A stretch of DNA of 64,000 bases, from assembly GCA_004194705.1 (NCBI GenBank), contig SADC01000033.1:124001-188000 (forward strand). The letters are read 5' to 3'. The notes beneath the pieces were generated by a model. That model saw nothing but the letters and a program-made list of their open reading frames with translations, made no database searches and had not been told where the DNA came from. Positions within the stretch are counted from its first letter, which is position 1, and the number at the start of each line of letters is the position of its first letter. Shown in pieces: positions 44,028-54,168 of the stretch. The translations under genes were made by a program, and so were the position numbers. The stretch comes from Ditylenchus dipsaci (taxonomy: Eukaryota; Nematoda; Chromadorea; Rhabditida; Anguinidae).

Positions 44028-46777
44028 ATGCAGCGTCCAATTCGTTTGAAGAGTCAAATATTCGTGCCTGACTCAGTTGTAGGTGTCTTGATTGGCGTGA
44101 AGGTAGTAACTTTTAACATCTGGTCTGTATGCTCAATTTTTTCATGCAGGGATCGAACATCAAGAACATGATCTTTGCAACTGGTGCTTCAATTCGTGAG
44201 TTTCCTTATTATCTCAAGTCTGTGATGGTGATTCATTATTTGAGGTATTGATGGGAAGAGAATTCCGAAAGTTCAAAACGACACTATCCGTGAAGGTTCG
44301 GAGAATGTTCTCAGTGTGAGTTGCATTTGCGTATCTTCCTTTACAATCAATATTTTTATTTCAGCAATCTCCTTTGAAACCTTCTGTGAAAGACGATGAT
44401 GCAAACAGTAAGAAGTCTCTTCGGGAGAGTGGCAAAAAGGCTGATGGACGTTTTGTGGCTATTTCTGGTTATGACTTTCAAGTTTACAAAGTCAGTTTCT
44501 GAATTGGAATATTTGTGTATCTTTCACTTTGTTTTTTTTCAGGCTCAGTCTTGGGTTTTCAAGCAGTCGCAGAAACGAAGAATATTTGTTTGGAAGAGCT
44601 GGTGCTAACAGCCGAGACGGTTGTTGCATCTCTTATAAATTTTTATTAAATTTCTGTTTTATAGATGGTCCCGAGTACTATTGTGGGCCGAATAATCGGA
44701 AGAGAGGGAAGAAATGTAAGTAATCTCATAACGAAAGGGTGTTGTCAGCAGATCTGTGATGTGTTTAGATCAAGGAATTGCGACGACTTGTTCAGGTTTG
44801 TATCTTTTGTGTTTTTGTCCAAACTTTTGTAAGAGGGTTCCGTTTCACCGTGTTTCGGAATTTTAAAAATAAGTGTTAAATTCGATCCTAAGCCAAATTT
44901 TTATTTTTGATGACACCCGATACTCCAAACGAAAGCTGAGAATCTTCTCTTTCAGAAAATACAGATCAAATTTTGTTAATTAGAGAGTTTAGAAAAGTAG
45001 TAAAAGAAAAGGCTCTGTTTTTACCACTGTCAGTTCATTCACCAGTTTAATAGAGCCTTTTTCTTTTCGTATTGCAAACTCTGATTTGCAAAATTTGGTT
45101 GATTAAAATAAATACTCGGTATATGTTCTGTTGTAGCAAAATATACAATTGGATTTATTGCAGTCTTCTGTGGGACATATAAACATCTTCCTTCTTTTTT
45201 CGTTATATCCATTTCAGGCCATCATTTATATTGTCGAGAGTCATGATGTTCGAGAAAATTCATTGCTGGATGAAACTTCTGTCAGAATCGCAGGGAATGT
45301 GTTTTGCTTGCAAACTGTTCAGATGCACTTTGCTAGATTGTTGGCGGAAATTGAACAGGTCGAGCCATGCTGTCCCTTCTACCTGAACCCTTCGCCTGAC
45401 TTCTACTGTCCGCCAGTAGATGCTTTCATGAATCCGTACTTTTCCACTACTTCACTCCCTATGCAGCGTCCAATTCGTTTGAAGAGTCAAATATTCGTGC
45501 CTGACTCAGTTGTAGGTGTCTTGATTGGCGTGAAGGTAGTAACTTTTAACATCTGGTCTGTATGCTCAATTTTTTCATGCAGGGATCGAACATCAAGAAC
45601 ATGATCTTTGCAACTGGTGCTTCAATTCGTGAGTTTCCTTATTATCTCAAGTCTGTGATGGTGATTCATTATTTGAGGTATTGATGGGAAGAGAATTCCG
45701 AAAGTTCAAAACGACACTATCCGTGAAGGTTCGGAGAATGTTCTCAGTGTGAGTTGCATTTGCGTATCTTCCTTTACAATCAATATTTTTATTTAAGCAA
45801 TCTCCTTTGAAACCTTCTGTGAAAGACGATGATGCAAACAGTAAGAAGTCTCTTCGGAGAGTGGCAAAAAGGCTGATGGACGTTTTGTGGCTATTTCTGG
45901 TTATGACTTTCAAGTTTACAAAGTCAGTTTCTGAATTGGAATATTTGTGTATCTTTCACTTTGTTTTTTTTCAGGCTCAGTCTTGGGTTTTTCAAGCAGT
46001 CGCAGAAACGAAGAATATTTGTTTGGAAGAGCTGGTGCTAACAGCCGAGACGGTTGTTGCATCTCTTATAAATTTTTATTAAATTTCTGTTTTATAGATG
46101 GTCCCGAGTACTATTGTGGGCCGAATAATCGGAAGAGAGGGAAGAAATGTAAGTAATCTCATAACGAAAGGGTGTTGTCAGCAGATCTGTGATGTGTTTA
46201 GATCAAGGAATTGCGACGACTTGTTCAGGTTTGTATCTTTTGTGTTTTTGTCCAAACTTTTGTAAGAGGGTTCCGTTTCACCGTGTTTCGGAATTTTAAA
46301 AATAAGTGTTAAATTCGATCCTAAGCCAAATTTTTTATTTTTGATGACACCCGATACTCCAAACGAAAGCTGAGAATCTCCTCTTTCAGAAAATACAGAT
46401 CAAATTTTGTTAATTAGAGAGTTTAGAAAAGTAGTAAAAGAAAAGGCTCTGTTTTTACCACTGTCAGTTCATTCACCAGTTTAATAGAGCCTTTTTCTTT
46501 TCGTATTGCAAACTCTGATTTGCAAAATTTGGTTGATTAAAATAAATACTCGGTATATGTTCTGTTGTAGCAAAATATACAATTGGATTTATTGCAGTCT
46601 TCTGTGGGACATATAAACATCTTCCTTCTTTTTTCGTTATATCCATTTCAGGCCATCATTTATATTGTCGAGAGTCATGATGTTCGAGAAAATTCATTGC
46701 TGGATGAAACTTCTGTCAGAATCGCAGGGAATGTGTTGCTTGCAAACTGTTCAGATGCACTTTGCTAGATTGTTGGC
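44014..46777. repeat. Direct duplication of 1.33 kb (two copies, 101-base joint)
   Basis: 44014-45345 and 45447-46777 are almost identical through exons and introns, offset by 1433 bases; I noticed only a handful of differences, mostly homopolymer length. The 101 bases between them are single-copy and coding. Either a very recent gene-internal duplication or two haplotypes assembled in tandem. Confidence 0.9.
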
Positions 46778-46788
46778 TGTGTTTGATG
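44028..46788 (+). CDS. Multi-KH-domain RNA-binding protein, internally duplicated
   Basis: KH domains bind single-stranded RNA. Each 1.33 kb unit encodes two KH modules over about six short exons. The first has IFVPDSVVGVLIGVKG, then SNIKNMIFATGASIRIDG; the linker has SVKDDDANSKKSL. The second has MVPSTIVGRIIGREGRNIKE, then AIIYIVESHDVRENSLLDET and AGNVFCLQTVQMHFARLL. The GVKG and GREG loops fit GXXG. Unit 1 reads without a stop through AEIEQVEPCC and PSPDFYCPPVDAFMNP into unit 2. Unit 2 can end ARLLAVFDEL, stop at 46786-46788, with AATAAA at about 46849. Frame breaks: a T4 run at 44556-44559 (unit 1), a GG run at 45856 and a missing TT at about 46735 (unit 2). The paired KH layout resembles TDRKH/Papi, but no Tudor domain was seen. 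Confidence 0.72.
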
Positions 46789-47382
46789 AATTATGATTAT
46801 CTTCGTCAGTTTGTTGTCTACATTCTCTCATTATTCGGTTAGGATTGTGAAATAAAGAAGTTTTGTTCGGGACACGGGTGTTTCCCCTCAAGCTCGTTTC
46901 CCCTCAGAGTTCGTTCGTTCCCCTTCAAAGTTCATTTCCCCTCAAAGGTCGTTTCCCCTCAAATGTCGTTTCCTTAAAAATAATTTTTCTAAAAAAATTT
47001 GATCAAAATAAACTAATGTAATACAAAAAGCATGAAATATCGTTGGTTTTATTTTAGTCCCAAAAACTTTTCGAGTAATATTTTTGTAACCACTTGCACG
47101 TCAAAAATAAAATATTCACTCTTATTGTGTTAGAGAAATTTTTCAATCGTCTATATATTTTTTCGGACGCGGGCACAATATCCCCGGGCCACAATATCTC
47201 TGGCCAGAATATCCCCGCGGCCATAATATCCCCAGCCACAATATCCAAGTGGTAGTGCACTTGGATCAAAAAATTTTGCTCACGTTTTCGGCTTCCAAAA
47301 TACTTTTTCTGCACTAATTATAGCACACTGAAGATGGTTTGACAGTGGTAAAATCACGTTTATGAAGAAATTTTTGAGTTAC

Positions 47383-47590
47383 CGTATTTTCTCTATTAAA
47401 GGGCAGGCCCGTTTATTTTTCAACCTCTCAAAAATCGGAAAATTTTCAGGTCAATTTCAAGATTTTTGCATGTTCAACCAAAATCTAAAAAGTGGAATCA
47501 GTAGAGCTCGTGGGAGTTAAGAAAACGCAAAAAAGGCCCGTTTAATCCCGTTAATCCCCAGAGGGCCCGTTTAATAGAGAAAATACGGTA
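47383..47590. mobile_element. TA-flanked MITE (CCGTATTTTCTCTATTAAA)
   Basis: Both ends carry CCGTATTTTCTCTATTAAA next to TA. The internal CTCGTGGGAGTTAAGAAAAC block is the inverse of the TTAACTCCCACGAG block at 26659-26909. Both ends of this copy share a terminal sequence that differs from other copies. Confidence 0.75.
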
Positions 47591-47630
47591 TAGTAAATTC
47601 TTGATTTTGATAAATTAAGAGCTCACAATA

Positions 47631-47802
47631 CAGTCAACTCCCACCATAGTGCACACCCAAGGGACCGGCGCCAGGTGTGCACTATGCCGGGGGTTACTAT
47701 GAAGGGAGTTGACTGTATGGTGGCCAACCATATCAGAACAGGGTGTGCACTATGGTGGGGGTGTACACTATGGCGGGTATACACTATGGAGGGAGTTGAC
47801 TG
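47631..47802. mobile_element. Tc1/pogo-like MITE (CAGTCAACTCCC ends)
   Basis: CAGTCAACTCCCACCATAGTG and its inverse are next to TA on both sides. Internal GTGCACTATGG/ATGGTGGGGGT words repeat. A near copy of the right end occurs at 49151-49170 (GGAGGGAGTTGACTGTA). Confidence 0.75.
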
Positions 47803-49269
47803 TAACTCAAAAATTTCTCGATAAAACGTGATTTTATCACTGTCAAACCATCTTCAGCATGCTCAAATCAGTGCAGAAAAATTGTTTTGGAACCCGAAAA
47901 CGTAAAAAAAAATTTTGATCCAAGTGGACGACCACTTGGATAGACATCGCCTAGGATGATGGTTCAAATCCAGCTGGGTGCATACCTTAATTTTTATCAT
48001 AATTTTGAGTGTTTAAGTGGTGTAGAAGTTCATATACTCATTACCAAGGTTACTGGTTCGACCCCATCTGGGAGCAATCAGTCTCGAGCAGAGGACCTCT
48101 ATTTAAATTTAACCGTTTTCAGAACACGATTTGGAATTAAATCGTTTGGGTTTTCAATTACTTTGAGCTAAATCTAAAATTTTGGATTCTGGATGTGGAT
48201 ACCCCTCGGGTAGGTACCACGGGGTAAACTTTACTTATTTATTTACTTATTTTGAAGGGAACTTATTTTGAGGGGAAACGACCTTTGAGGGGAACGACCT
48301 TTGAGGGGAAACGAACTTTGTGGGGAAACGAACTTTGAGGGGAAACGAACTTTGAGGGGAAACGAGCTTGAGGGGAAACGCACTTTGAGGGGAAACAAGG
48401 CGGACCCGTTTTGTTCATCTTAGCTGTGTGTTTAAACTGTTTTCCCTACATGTCGCGATGTTTATTTAAATTGCTTAGACCTCTCACTGTATTTGATCGA
48501 GATGATAAATAGACCGTTACCCTTGTCTCGTCCAGTTATTTTAATTATTGTCTTGTCCCGGACCTCGCTCTGTCGGCATTAGAAGTCTTAGGTACAAATA
48601 GGCCAAGAAGTGCCATGCGACTGCCCTACGACCGGATACACATTATGACCGGATACAACGACCGGACACAATTACGACCGGATACAACGACCGGATACAC
48701 TTTCCCATTTGATTTTGTAAAAAATCAAAAAATATCAAAAAAAAGTTTTGGTAAATGAATCTTGGACATCTAATTTATTCAAAAAAACAACAAATTATCA
48801 ACCATACAATGAATCAATAAATTTAAAATAGTTCAAACAATGGGATATTAGCGGGGTTTCAAGCTTCATCTATTTCAATTGCATTTTCGTTTAATTCAGG
48901 CACATCTACTTCTTCGTCTTCAGTCCTCGAATATGAAATAAAATTCGGGTTGGTTAGACGAAAAAAATTTTTTGGTCAAAAAAAATTTTCGGGAAATTTC
49001 TCATCAAGGAAAACTTTTTTTGCGAAAATAAGTTTGTGTGCAATTATTCAATGTTGTGCGCCAACTCCTTGCGCGTCGAATGAAAGAAAGAAAAATGAAA
49101 AACAACAATTTTAAAGTAGGGGCGCGGTCACTTTTTAAAGGTACTCAGAATGGAGGGAGTTGACTGTATTATGAATCTCACCAGAAAGCATAAAGCGAGC
49201 GTTTTTGTGAATCTCGCGACAGAAAGGGACGCTTTCTCAGCTGCGTGAAGAGTGGAAAAGTCATTGAGA

Positions 49270-50530
49270 GTGACGATATGTGATTGCCGTTTTCTCACAT
49301 TTTGTAGATCTTAAAAAAATTTTGAAGGTGAAATTATCGAAAAGTAAGTTAAAAAATTCTACAAAAATACCAGCAGAAAATAAATCGCAAAATGCTACAA
49401 AAATATCAGCGGGAAATATATCGAAAAAGGCTAAATTGAAAACACCCCTCAAAATGTGTAAATCACCCCCCAAATTTATTTTTTGTCCCCCCAAATTTGA
49501 ATTTCGCGTAAAATGTGTAAATCACCCTCCAAAACGTGTAAATCAACCCCCAAATTTAAATTTTCTTCCCTGAATTTCAAATTTTTTACCCCCTCGAGTC
49601 TATTTTCACCCCTTCAAGTGGATTTTTCGTGCATAATACATAGGTTCAAGTGGTGAACATGATTATTGCACTCGCTCGCACTGTTTTCGCAGTAATTTTG
49701 TGTGCTCTCGTAGGCGCACGTTACACTGTATCGAGAGTGCACTATATCGAAGGTAGGGTTCCTTGTGTTTTTGAATTAACCAACCAAACCGTAGAAAATA
49801 TACACTGTATCGAGAGTTACACTATATCGAGAGTGCACTATATCGAGAGTAGACTGTAGTCGAATTTCTTTCTTCAAATTTGGTGGCGGGTTAAAGGTTA
49901 GTTAGAGAGAAGTGAAATTTTTTGATGAAGGACCAGCTGAAAAGTATAAAAGTAATAGAAGTTTCGAAAAAATTGACCTTCACTTTGACTCGACGCAATT
50001 TTTTTTAATTTTGACTATCCGAGTCGACAACCCCAGCACTGAGTATCGTGAAGACAAGACTGGATATGAAACTTAGGTATCTTGCAACAAAAGTTCAACT
50101 TGACGATGTAAAAGTAAATGTATGACTGTCGAAATTTGAATTTGATGGGAGATTTACATACTTTGACGAGAGATTCAAGTATCTGCGCCTACGAGAGCAC
50201 ACAAAATTACTGCGAAAACAGTGCGAGCGAGTGCAATAATCATGTTCACCACTTGAACCTATGTATTAGCACGAAAAATCCACTTGAAGGGGTGAAAATA
50301 GACTCGAGGGGTAAAAATTTGAAATTCAGGGAAGAAAATTTAAATTTGGGGTTGATTTACACATTTTGGAGGGTGATTTACACATTTTACGCGAAATTCA
50401 AATTTGGGGGACAAAAAATAAATTTGGGGGGTGATTTACACATTTTGAGGGTGTTTTCACCTACAGCCTATCGAAAAATGCCGCAAAAATATAAGCGGAA
50501 AATAAATCTAAAAATTCTACGGAAACAAAA
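49270..50530. repeat. Foldback with GTGTAAATCACCC arms
   Basis: Arms 49440-49720 and 50185-50460 are inverted copies. They include repeated AAATTTGGGGGGTGATTTAC/GTAAATCACCC units and the GCACTCGCTCGCACTG block. Beyond the arms are ATCGAAAAATGC/CTACAAAAATATCAGCGG words (49340-49430, 50465-50520). The middle (49720-49860) has TATCGAGAGTGCACTATATC repeats ending GTAGACTGTAG, resembling Tc1/pogo termini. Confidence 0.72.
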
Positions 50531-50549
50531 CCCGCCCGTAGGGCGGGCA

Positions 50550-51800
50550 AAAACTAGTACGACAGAAACAGTGTTTCCAAAAAACAGAACACAGAATTAA
50601 CCACAGAATTTTTAAAGTGCTCGTAATTGTGTTTTTGTATGGTATTTTTGCTAATTTTTTGTGCGTTTTGTTCAGCGTTAAAAGTTGCGGTAGGGGACCA
50701 TACGCGTTTCGCGAATTTTCCACAAAAACAGCAAAAAAATTTGACTTTTGTCTTGAAAAAGTCAAAAACAGAATTCTGTTTTCTGTTTTTGACTTTTTCG
50801 GGACAAAAGTCAAATTTTTTTGCTGTTTTTGTGGAAAATTCGCGAAACGCGTATGGTCCCCTACCGCAACTTTTAACGCTGAACAAAACGCACAAAAAAT
50901 TAGCAAAAATTAGAGATGAAGACAGGACAGGATCCTGTCCTGGTCCTGGTCCGTCCTGTTCGAAATTTATAAATAAAACAAAATCCTGGTCCTGGCCCTG
51001 GTCAAATTAAAAAATCCTGGTCCTGGTCCTGGTATTTCGGCCAATCCTGGTGGTCGAATTTGGTAAATATACCGTATTTACTGTATTAAGTCCCCATGGG
51101 GAGTTATTTTTAACCTCTAAAAAGTCGAAAAATTTGAGGTCGATTTCGAGATTTTGGGGTGCTCAACCAAAACCTGAAAAGTGTAATCAGGTAAATTCGC
51201 GGCAACTAAGAAAACGCAAAAAACGGATTTGCGAAATGTTCGCTCTAGGCTGAGATATAAGGTCCGTAGGGTGGGAACTTATTAGAGGGTGGGCAGTTTT
51301 TAGAGGGTGGGGAGTTATTAGAGGGTGGGTAGTTAATACAGTAAATACGGTAAATGGTATTTTTTCGAAACGTCATATTGAAACGAATTTTGATCGAAAT
51401 TACCTTTGCATTTTCACTCGGGTATTTTCATTCATTCATTTGGAATACAATCTGTTATTTTAAAGTGTTGATTTCTGCAATTTCTGGACATTAAGTTTCT
51501 CATTGTTTACTGGATGTAATGAATGTAGGAAAATGTCAATAAAAATTTTGCTGACAGTTTAAACCGGATTTCTGGAATTTAACGAAAATCCTGGTTTTTG
51601 GACCAGGATCCGACCAGGATCCTGGTTTTTAAAATTTCTAATCCTGGTCCTGATCCTGGTCTTGGACAGACCATAAAATCCTGTCCTGAAATCCGTCCTG
51701 ATCCCGTTTCTTCATCTCTAGCAAAAATACCATACAAAAAACACAATTACGAGCACTTTTAAAATTCTGTGGTTAATTCTGTGTTCTGTTTTTTGGAAAC
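50550..51800. repeat. Long palindrome split by a hAT-like insertion
   Basis: 50640-50780 is inverted at 50785-50910. Its outer arm (AACACAGAATTAACCACAGA, near 50590) resumes inverted at 51721-51800 after the insertion at 50911-51720. The self-complementarity explains the overlapping frames on both strands. Confidence 0.8.
50911..51720. mobile_element. Element with TAGAGATGAAG ends and CCTGGTCCTGG iterons
   Basis: An exact GCAAAAAT duplication lies at 50903-50910 and 51721-51728; it could be read as 9 bases, AGCAAAAAT, if the terminal base is shifted. TAGAGATGAAG and an 8-base duplication fit hAT. Arrays of AATCCTGGTCCTGGTC occupy 50930-51050 and, inverted, 51580-51705. A TA-flanked CCGTATTTACTGTATTAA MITE (about 51072-51352) is nested within. 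Confidence 0.8.
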
Positions 51801-51859
51801 ACTGGACAGAAAGAAAAGTAACACAACAAATAATGATTTCGCTCAACATGGCAATGTTA

Positions 51860-52288
51860 GGCCTCAAACACAATGAGGAGTCTGTTTGCGGATGCTAAAT
51901 CAGATTTGTCGCACGGAATGGCCATAACTTTTTTTTCAATTTTTCAAAAATATTCTGTTATTACCATTTTGTAGCTAAGATTTAGGGCTACCAGATACGC
52001 ATTTATGATGTAGATGTTCTTTGAAAAATTGAGATAAAAATGAAAGACTCCGCCCAAGACTCCTAACTCAAATTCTAGTCAGGAGTCTTGGGCGGAGTCT
52101 TTCATTTTTATCTCAATTTTTCAAAGGACATCTACATCATAAAATGCGTATCTGGTAGCCCTGAATCTTAGCTACAAAATGGTAATAACAGAATAATTTT
52201 TGAAAAATTGAAAAAAAAGTTACGGCCATTTCCGTGCGACAAATCTGATTTAGCATCCGCAAACAGACTCCTCATTGTGTTTGAGGCC
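51860..52288. mobile_element. PIF/Harbinger-like palindromic MITE, TTA TSD
   Basis: GGCCTCAAACACAATGAGGA ends are flanked by TTA (51857-51859, 52289-52291). It is nearly palindromic with a centre near 52075 and closely similar to 41594-42025. Confidence 0.88.
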
Positions 52289-52552
52289 TTAGTCCTGTTA
52301 AGAAATTTGTTTTTTAATTTACATTTTTAGTCATTTTCAAAAAAAAAATAAAAGTGTATCCGGTCGTTGTATCCGGTCGTAATTGTATCCGGTCGTTGTA
52401 TCCGGTCGTAATTGTATCCGGTCGTAGGTATACCGTGCCATGCAGGGTGTCTCGTTTTGTACACTATCATGATCCATGGTTATTGTTTGTTCGTGTATTC
52501 TAAGATTTTCCCATTTCTGTGAGTCACTGTTTTAATTTTGACTCATTTAGGA

Positions 52553-53191
52553 ATGAAAAACAAGCGCAAGAATCAGACTAGTGAGCAGCGAAAACTTTCA
52601 CGTTTGCAGTTCGAGGATGCCTTTCAGAAGTTCACGCTGAGTTCAGATGGATATGTTCAAGTCAAAGATCTAGAAGTAAAATAGTTTCTATTTTCGATTT
52701 GCACTATTTGACTTGTATACCGTAGACTTTCTTGGAAACTTTGGGGTTGAACCAGTCAGAGACGGATGATCTGTTAAATCAAATTCTCACATCATTGCCA
52801 AAGAAAGATGACAGCGGTTGCCTTTGAATCCTTTTTTCCCACAAATTAGGGGTTTTTTTCAGACTCGATTACCCTTGAAGAGCTATTGAGCCTTTTGGAA
52901 CAGAAGTTTTCTATTGATGGTGAACACTACAACAAAGTCACTTTTACATTTGAGCTGTTCGATATCGATAGAAAGGATACATTAATGCTGCCGATCTAAT
53001 GAGAATTTCCAAAGAGCTTGGTCAGGATATTACTGAGCAAGAATTGACGGTTAATTTTTTAAATATCGTATGTATATATATTTATTGAGTGAGCTTAGGG
53101 TATGCTAGACAAGGTGGCCAGTAATGCTCAGCGTGACCGCGTTTACAAGAATGACTTCAAAAAATTGATGGAAAAATTATCTTTGTTTTGA
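52553..53191 (+). CDS. Centrin-like EF-hand protein
   Basis: Exons 52553-52675, 52726-52816, 52863-53049 and 53099-53191. Centrins are calmodulin-family calcium-binding proteins of centrioles and basal bodies. A basic N-terminus (MKNKRKNQTSEQRKLSR) leads into a first helix-loop-helix lacking most calcium ligands (TLSSDGYVQVKDL), then TLGLNQSETDDLL and SITLEELLSLLEQ. The third hand reads TFELFDIDRK, then, one frame over, YINAADLMRISKELGQDITE, the centrin KELGENLT-like block. It ends NDFKKLMEKLSLF. The frame change falls within GAAAGG at about 52971-52976; as written a stop follows within nine codons. Given the otherwise clean gene I favour a one-base sequence error over a true pseudogene. Degenerate loops suggest weak calcium binding. 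Confidence 0.78.
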
Positions 53192-53333
53192 TTATTGTAT
53201 TTGCCATTTAATATGTGGTTCTTTCTAGCTCAAACAAAGTGTTCTTTGCTGTCAATTGACATGATGGTTGGAATGTTCGTACATGGATTCCAAGAATCAT
53301 ATTTTTGTTACATTGATGGAATATATTATTTTG

Positions 53334-53562
53334 GACCGTAGTATAGAATACCTCCCATGAATTTTTCTCTTAAAATTTAAGTAAAGAGCACCCAAATATA
53401 TGTCCTAGACGCTAGAAAAAGTACGTAAACTATTTATTAATCACAGCTTCCGTACGCGGGCTTACCCCCAAGCCTGAGGGTTAATCCTAAACTTGTTGTT
53501 CCGAAGGGTAGTTACAGCGATTTTGAAAAGGTCCGATTGATGGGCGTATTCTATACTAGCGC
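53334..53562. mobile_element. MITE with GGCGCTAGTATAGAATA ends, second copy
   Basis: Inverted ends and the internal GTTACAGC / AAGCCTGAGGGTTAATCC-type blocks match 6259-6504. Both sides are flanked by TTATTTT, a probable target duplication. It lies just past the centrin gene. Confidence 0.75.
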
Positions 53563-54159
53563 CTTATTTTCCACTTCAAGATCAATGAATCAATCACGCT
53601 ATCGCCCTCCGTCGAATGCGTCAAATTCAATTCATGCCAATACCCCATCATTTACCTTAACTCTATGAAAATTTAAATCTGCACCATTTCATATAACACG
53701 CCTCGAAACAAACTTTTTTTAATCTGACTTTAGGGGGGGGGTAGGCATTATTTTGCACCATCTTGAAATGTGTAGGCTCAAAAACGCCGAAATCTGCACC
53801 ACGCTCGGTACAGATTTAGAGCAATTCGTGAAGTACTCAGGATCCGTACCAAAAATAGAGATTTCAAGCGTTTTGCCCAAAAAGAACAATTTTGCACCAA
53901 GCGTGGTTTAAATCTCGAGTGATTTCTGAAAATCATGGTTTCTGCACTATGCACAGTGCAATTTATTAAGAATTGCTCAAACCGCCTGAATACGCACTGC
54001 CGACGGTACGTATTTAGAGCACTTCCGAGACTACTCTGGATGAGCACCATGGCAAGGTAAATTTAAAGCACTTTTCCAAAACTCGTGTTTTGCACCGACC
54101 GTGCGGATCTTGAGTCAGGATCTGCACGCTGCGAATCCTGAGTCAGGATCTACACGGTT
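53563..54159. repeat. Block of GCACCACGCTCGGTACAGATTT-like repeats
   Basis: Diverged units with TGCACCAAGCGTGGTTTAAA and GATTTCTGAAAATCATGGTT words occupy 53760-54150. They are followed by copies of the self-complementary GATCCTGAGTCAGGATC. A direct copy lies at 62100-62580. No gene was seen. Confidence 0.65.
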
Positions 54160-54168
54160 CAAATCCTG

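Larger units (their letters stand above)
46869..48407. mobile_element. Iteron element, motif CGTTTCCCCTCAAAG
   Basis: An exact 9-base duplication GTTTTGTTC lies at 46860-46868 and 48408-48416. Ends begin GGGACACGGG / GGGTCCGCC. Arrays of TTTCCCCTCAAAGTTCG occupy 46880-46972 (six units) and, inverted, 48251-48396 (eight). It sits about 15 bases after the AATAAA of the KH gene. Nested inside are MITEs at 47383-47590 and 47631-47802 and a GTGGTCGTCCACTTGG-type foldback (47050-47340, 47820-47945). No transposase. Confidence 0.88.
48619..52434. mobile_element. Iteron-end MULE-like element, motif TGTATCCGGTCG
   Basis: An exact 9-base duplication GTGCCATGC lies at 48610-48618 and 52435-52443. Inverted arrays of CGACCGGATACA occupy 48628-48699 and 52355-52430, five units each. 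Ends are GACTGCCCTACGACCGG on the left and, inverted, GGTATACCTACGACCGG on the right. The 3.8 kb interior is further nested repeats; no transposase was found. It is immediately upstream of the centrin-like gene. Confidence 0.9.

Noticed and set aside
50517..51010. Overlapping ORFs of 113-160 residues on both strands
   Set aside because: They mirror each other because the region is a long palindrome.
52553..53191. Calling the centrin-like gene a pseudogene
   Set aside because: All splice sites, the start, the stop and the rest of the frame are intact, and the single break matches the homopolymer pattern seen in other genes.
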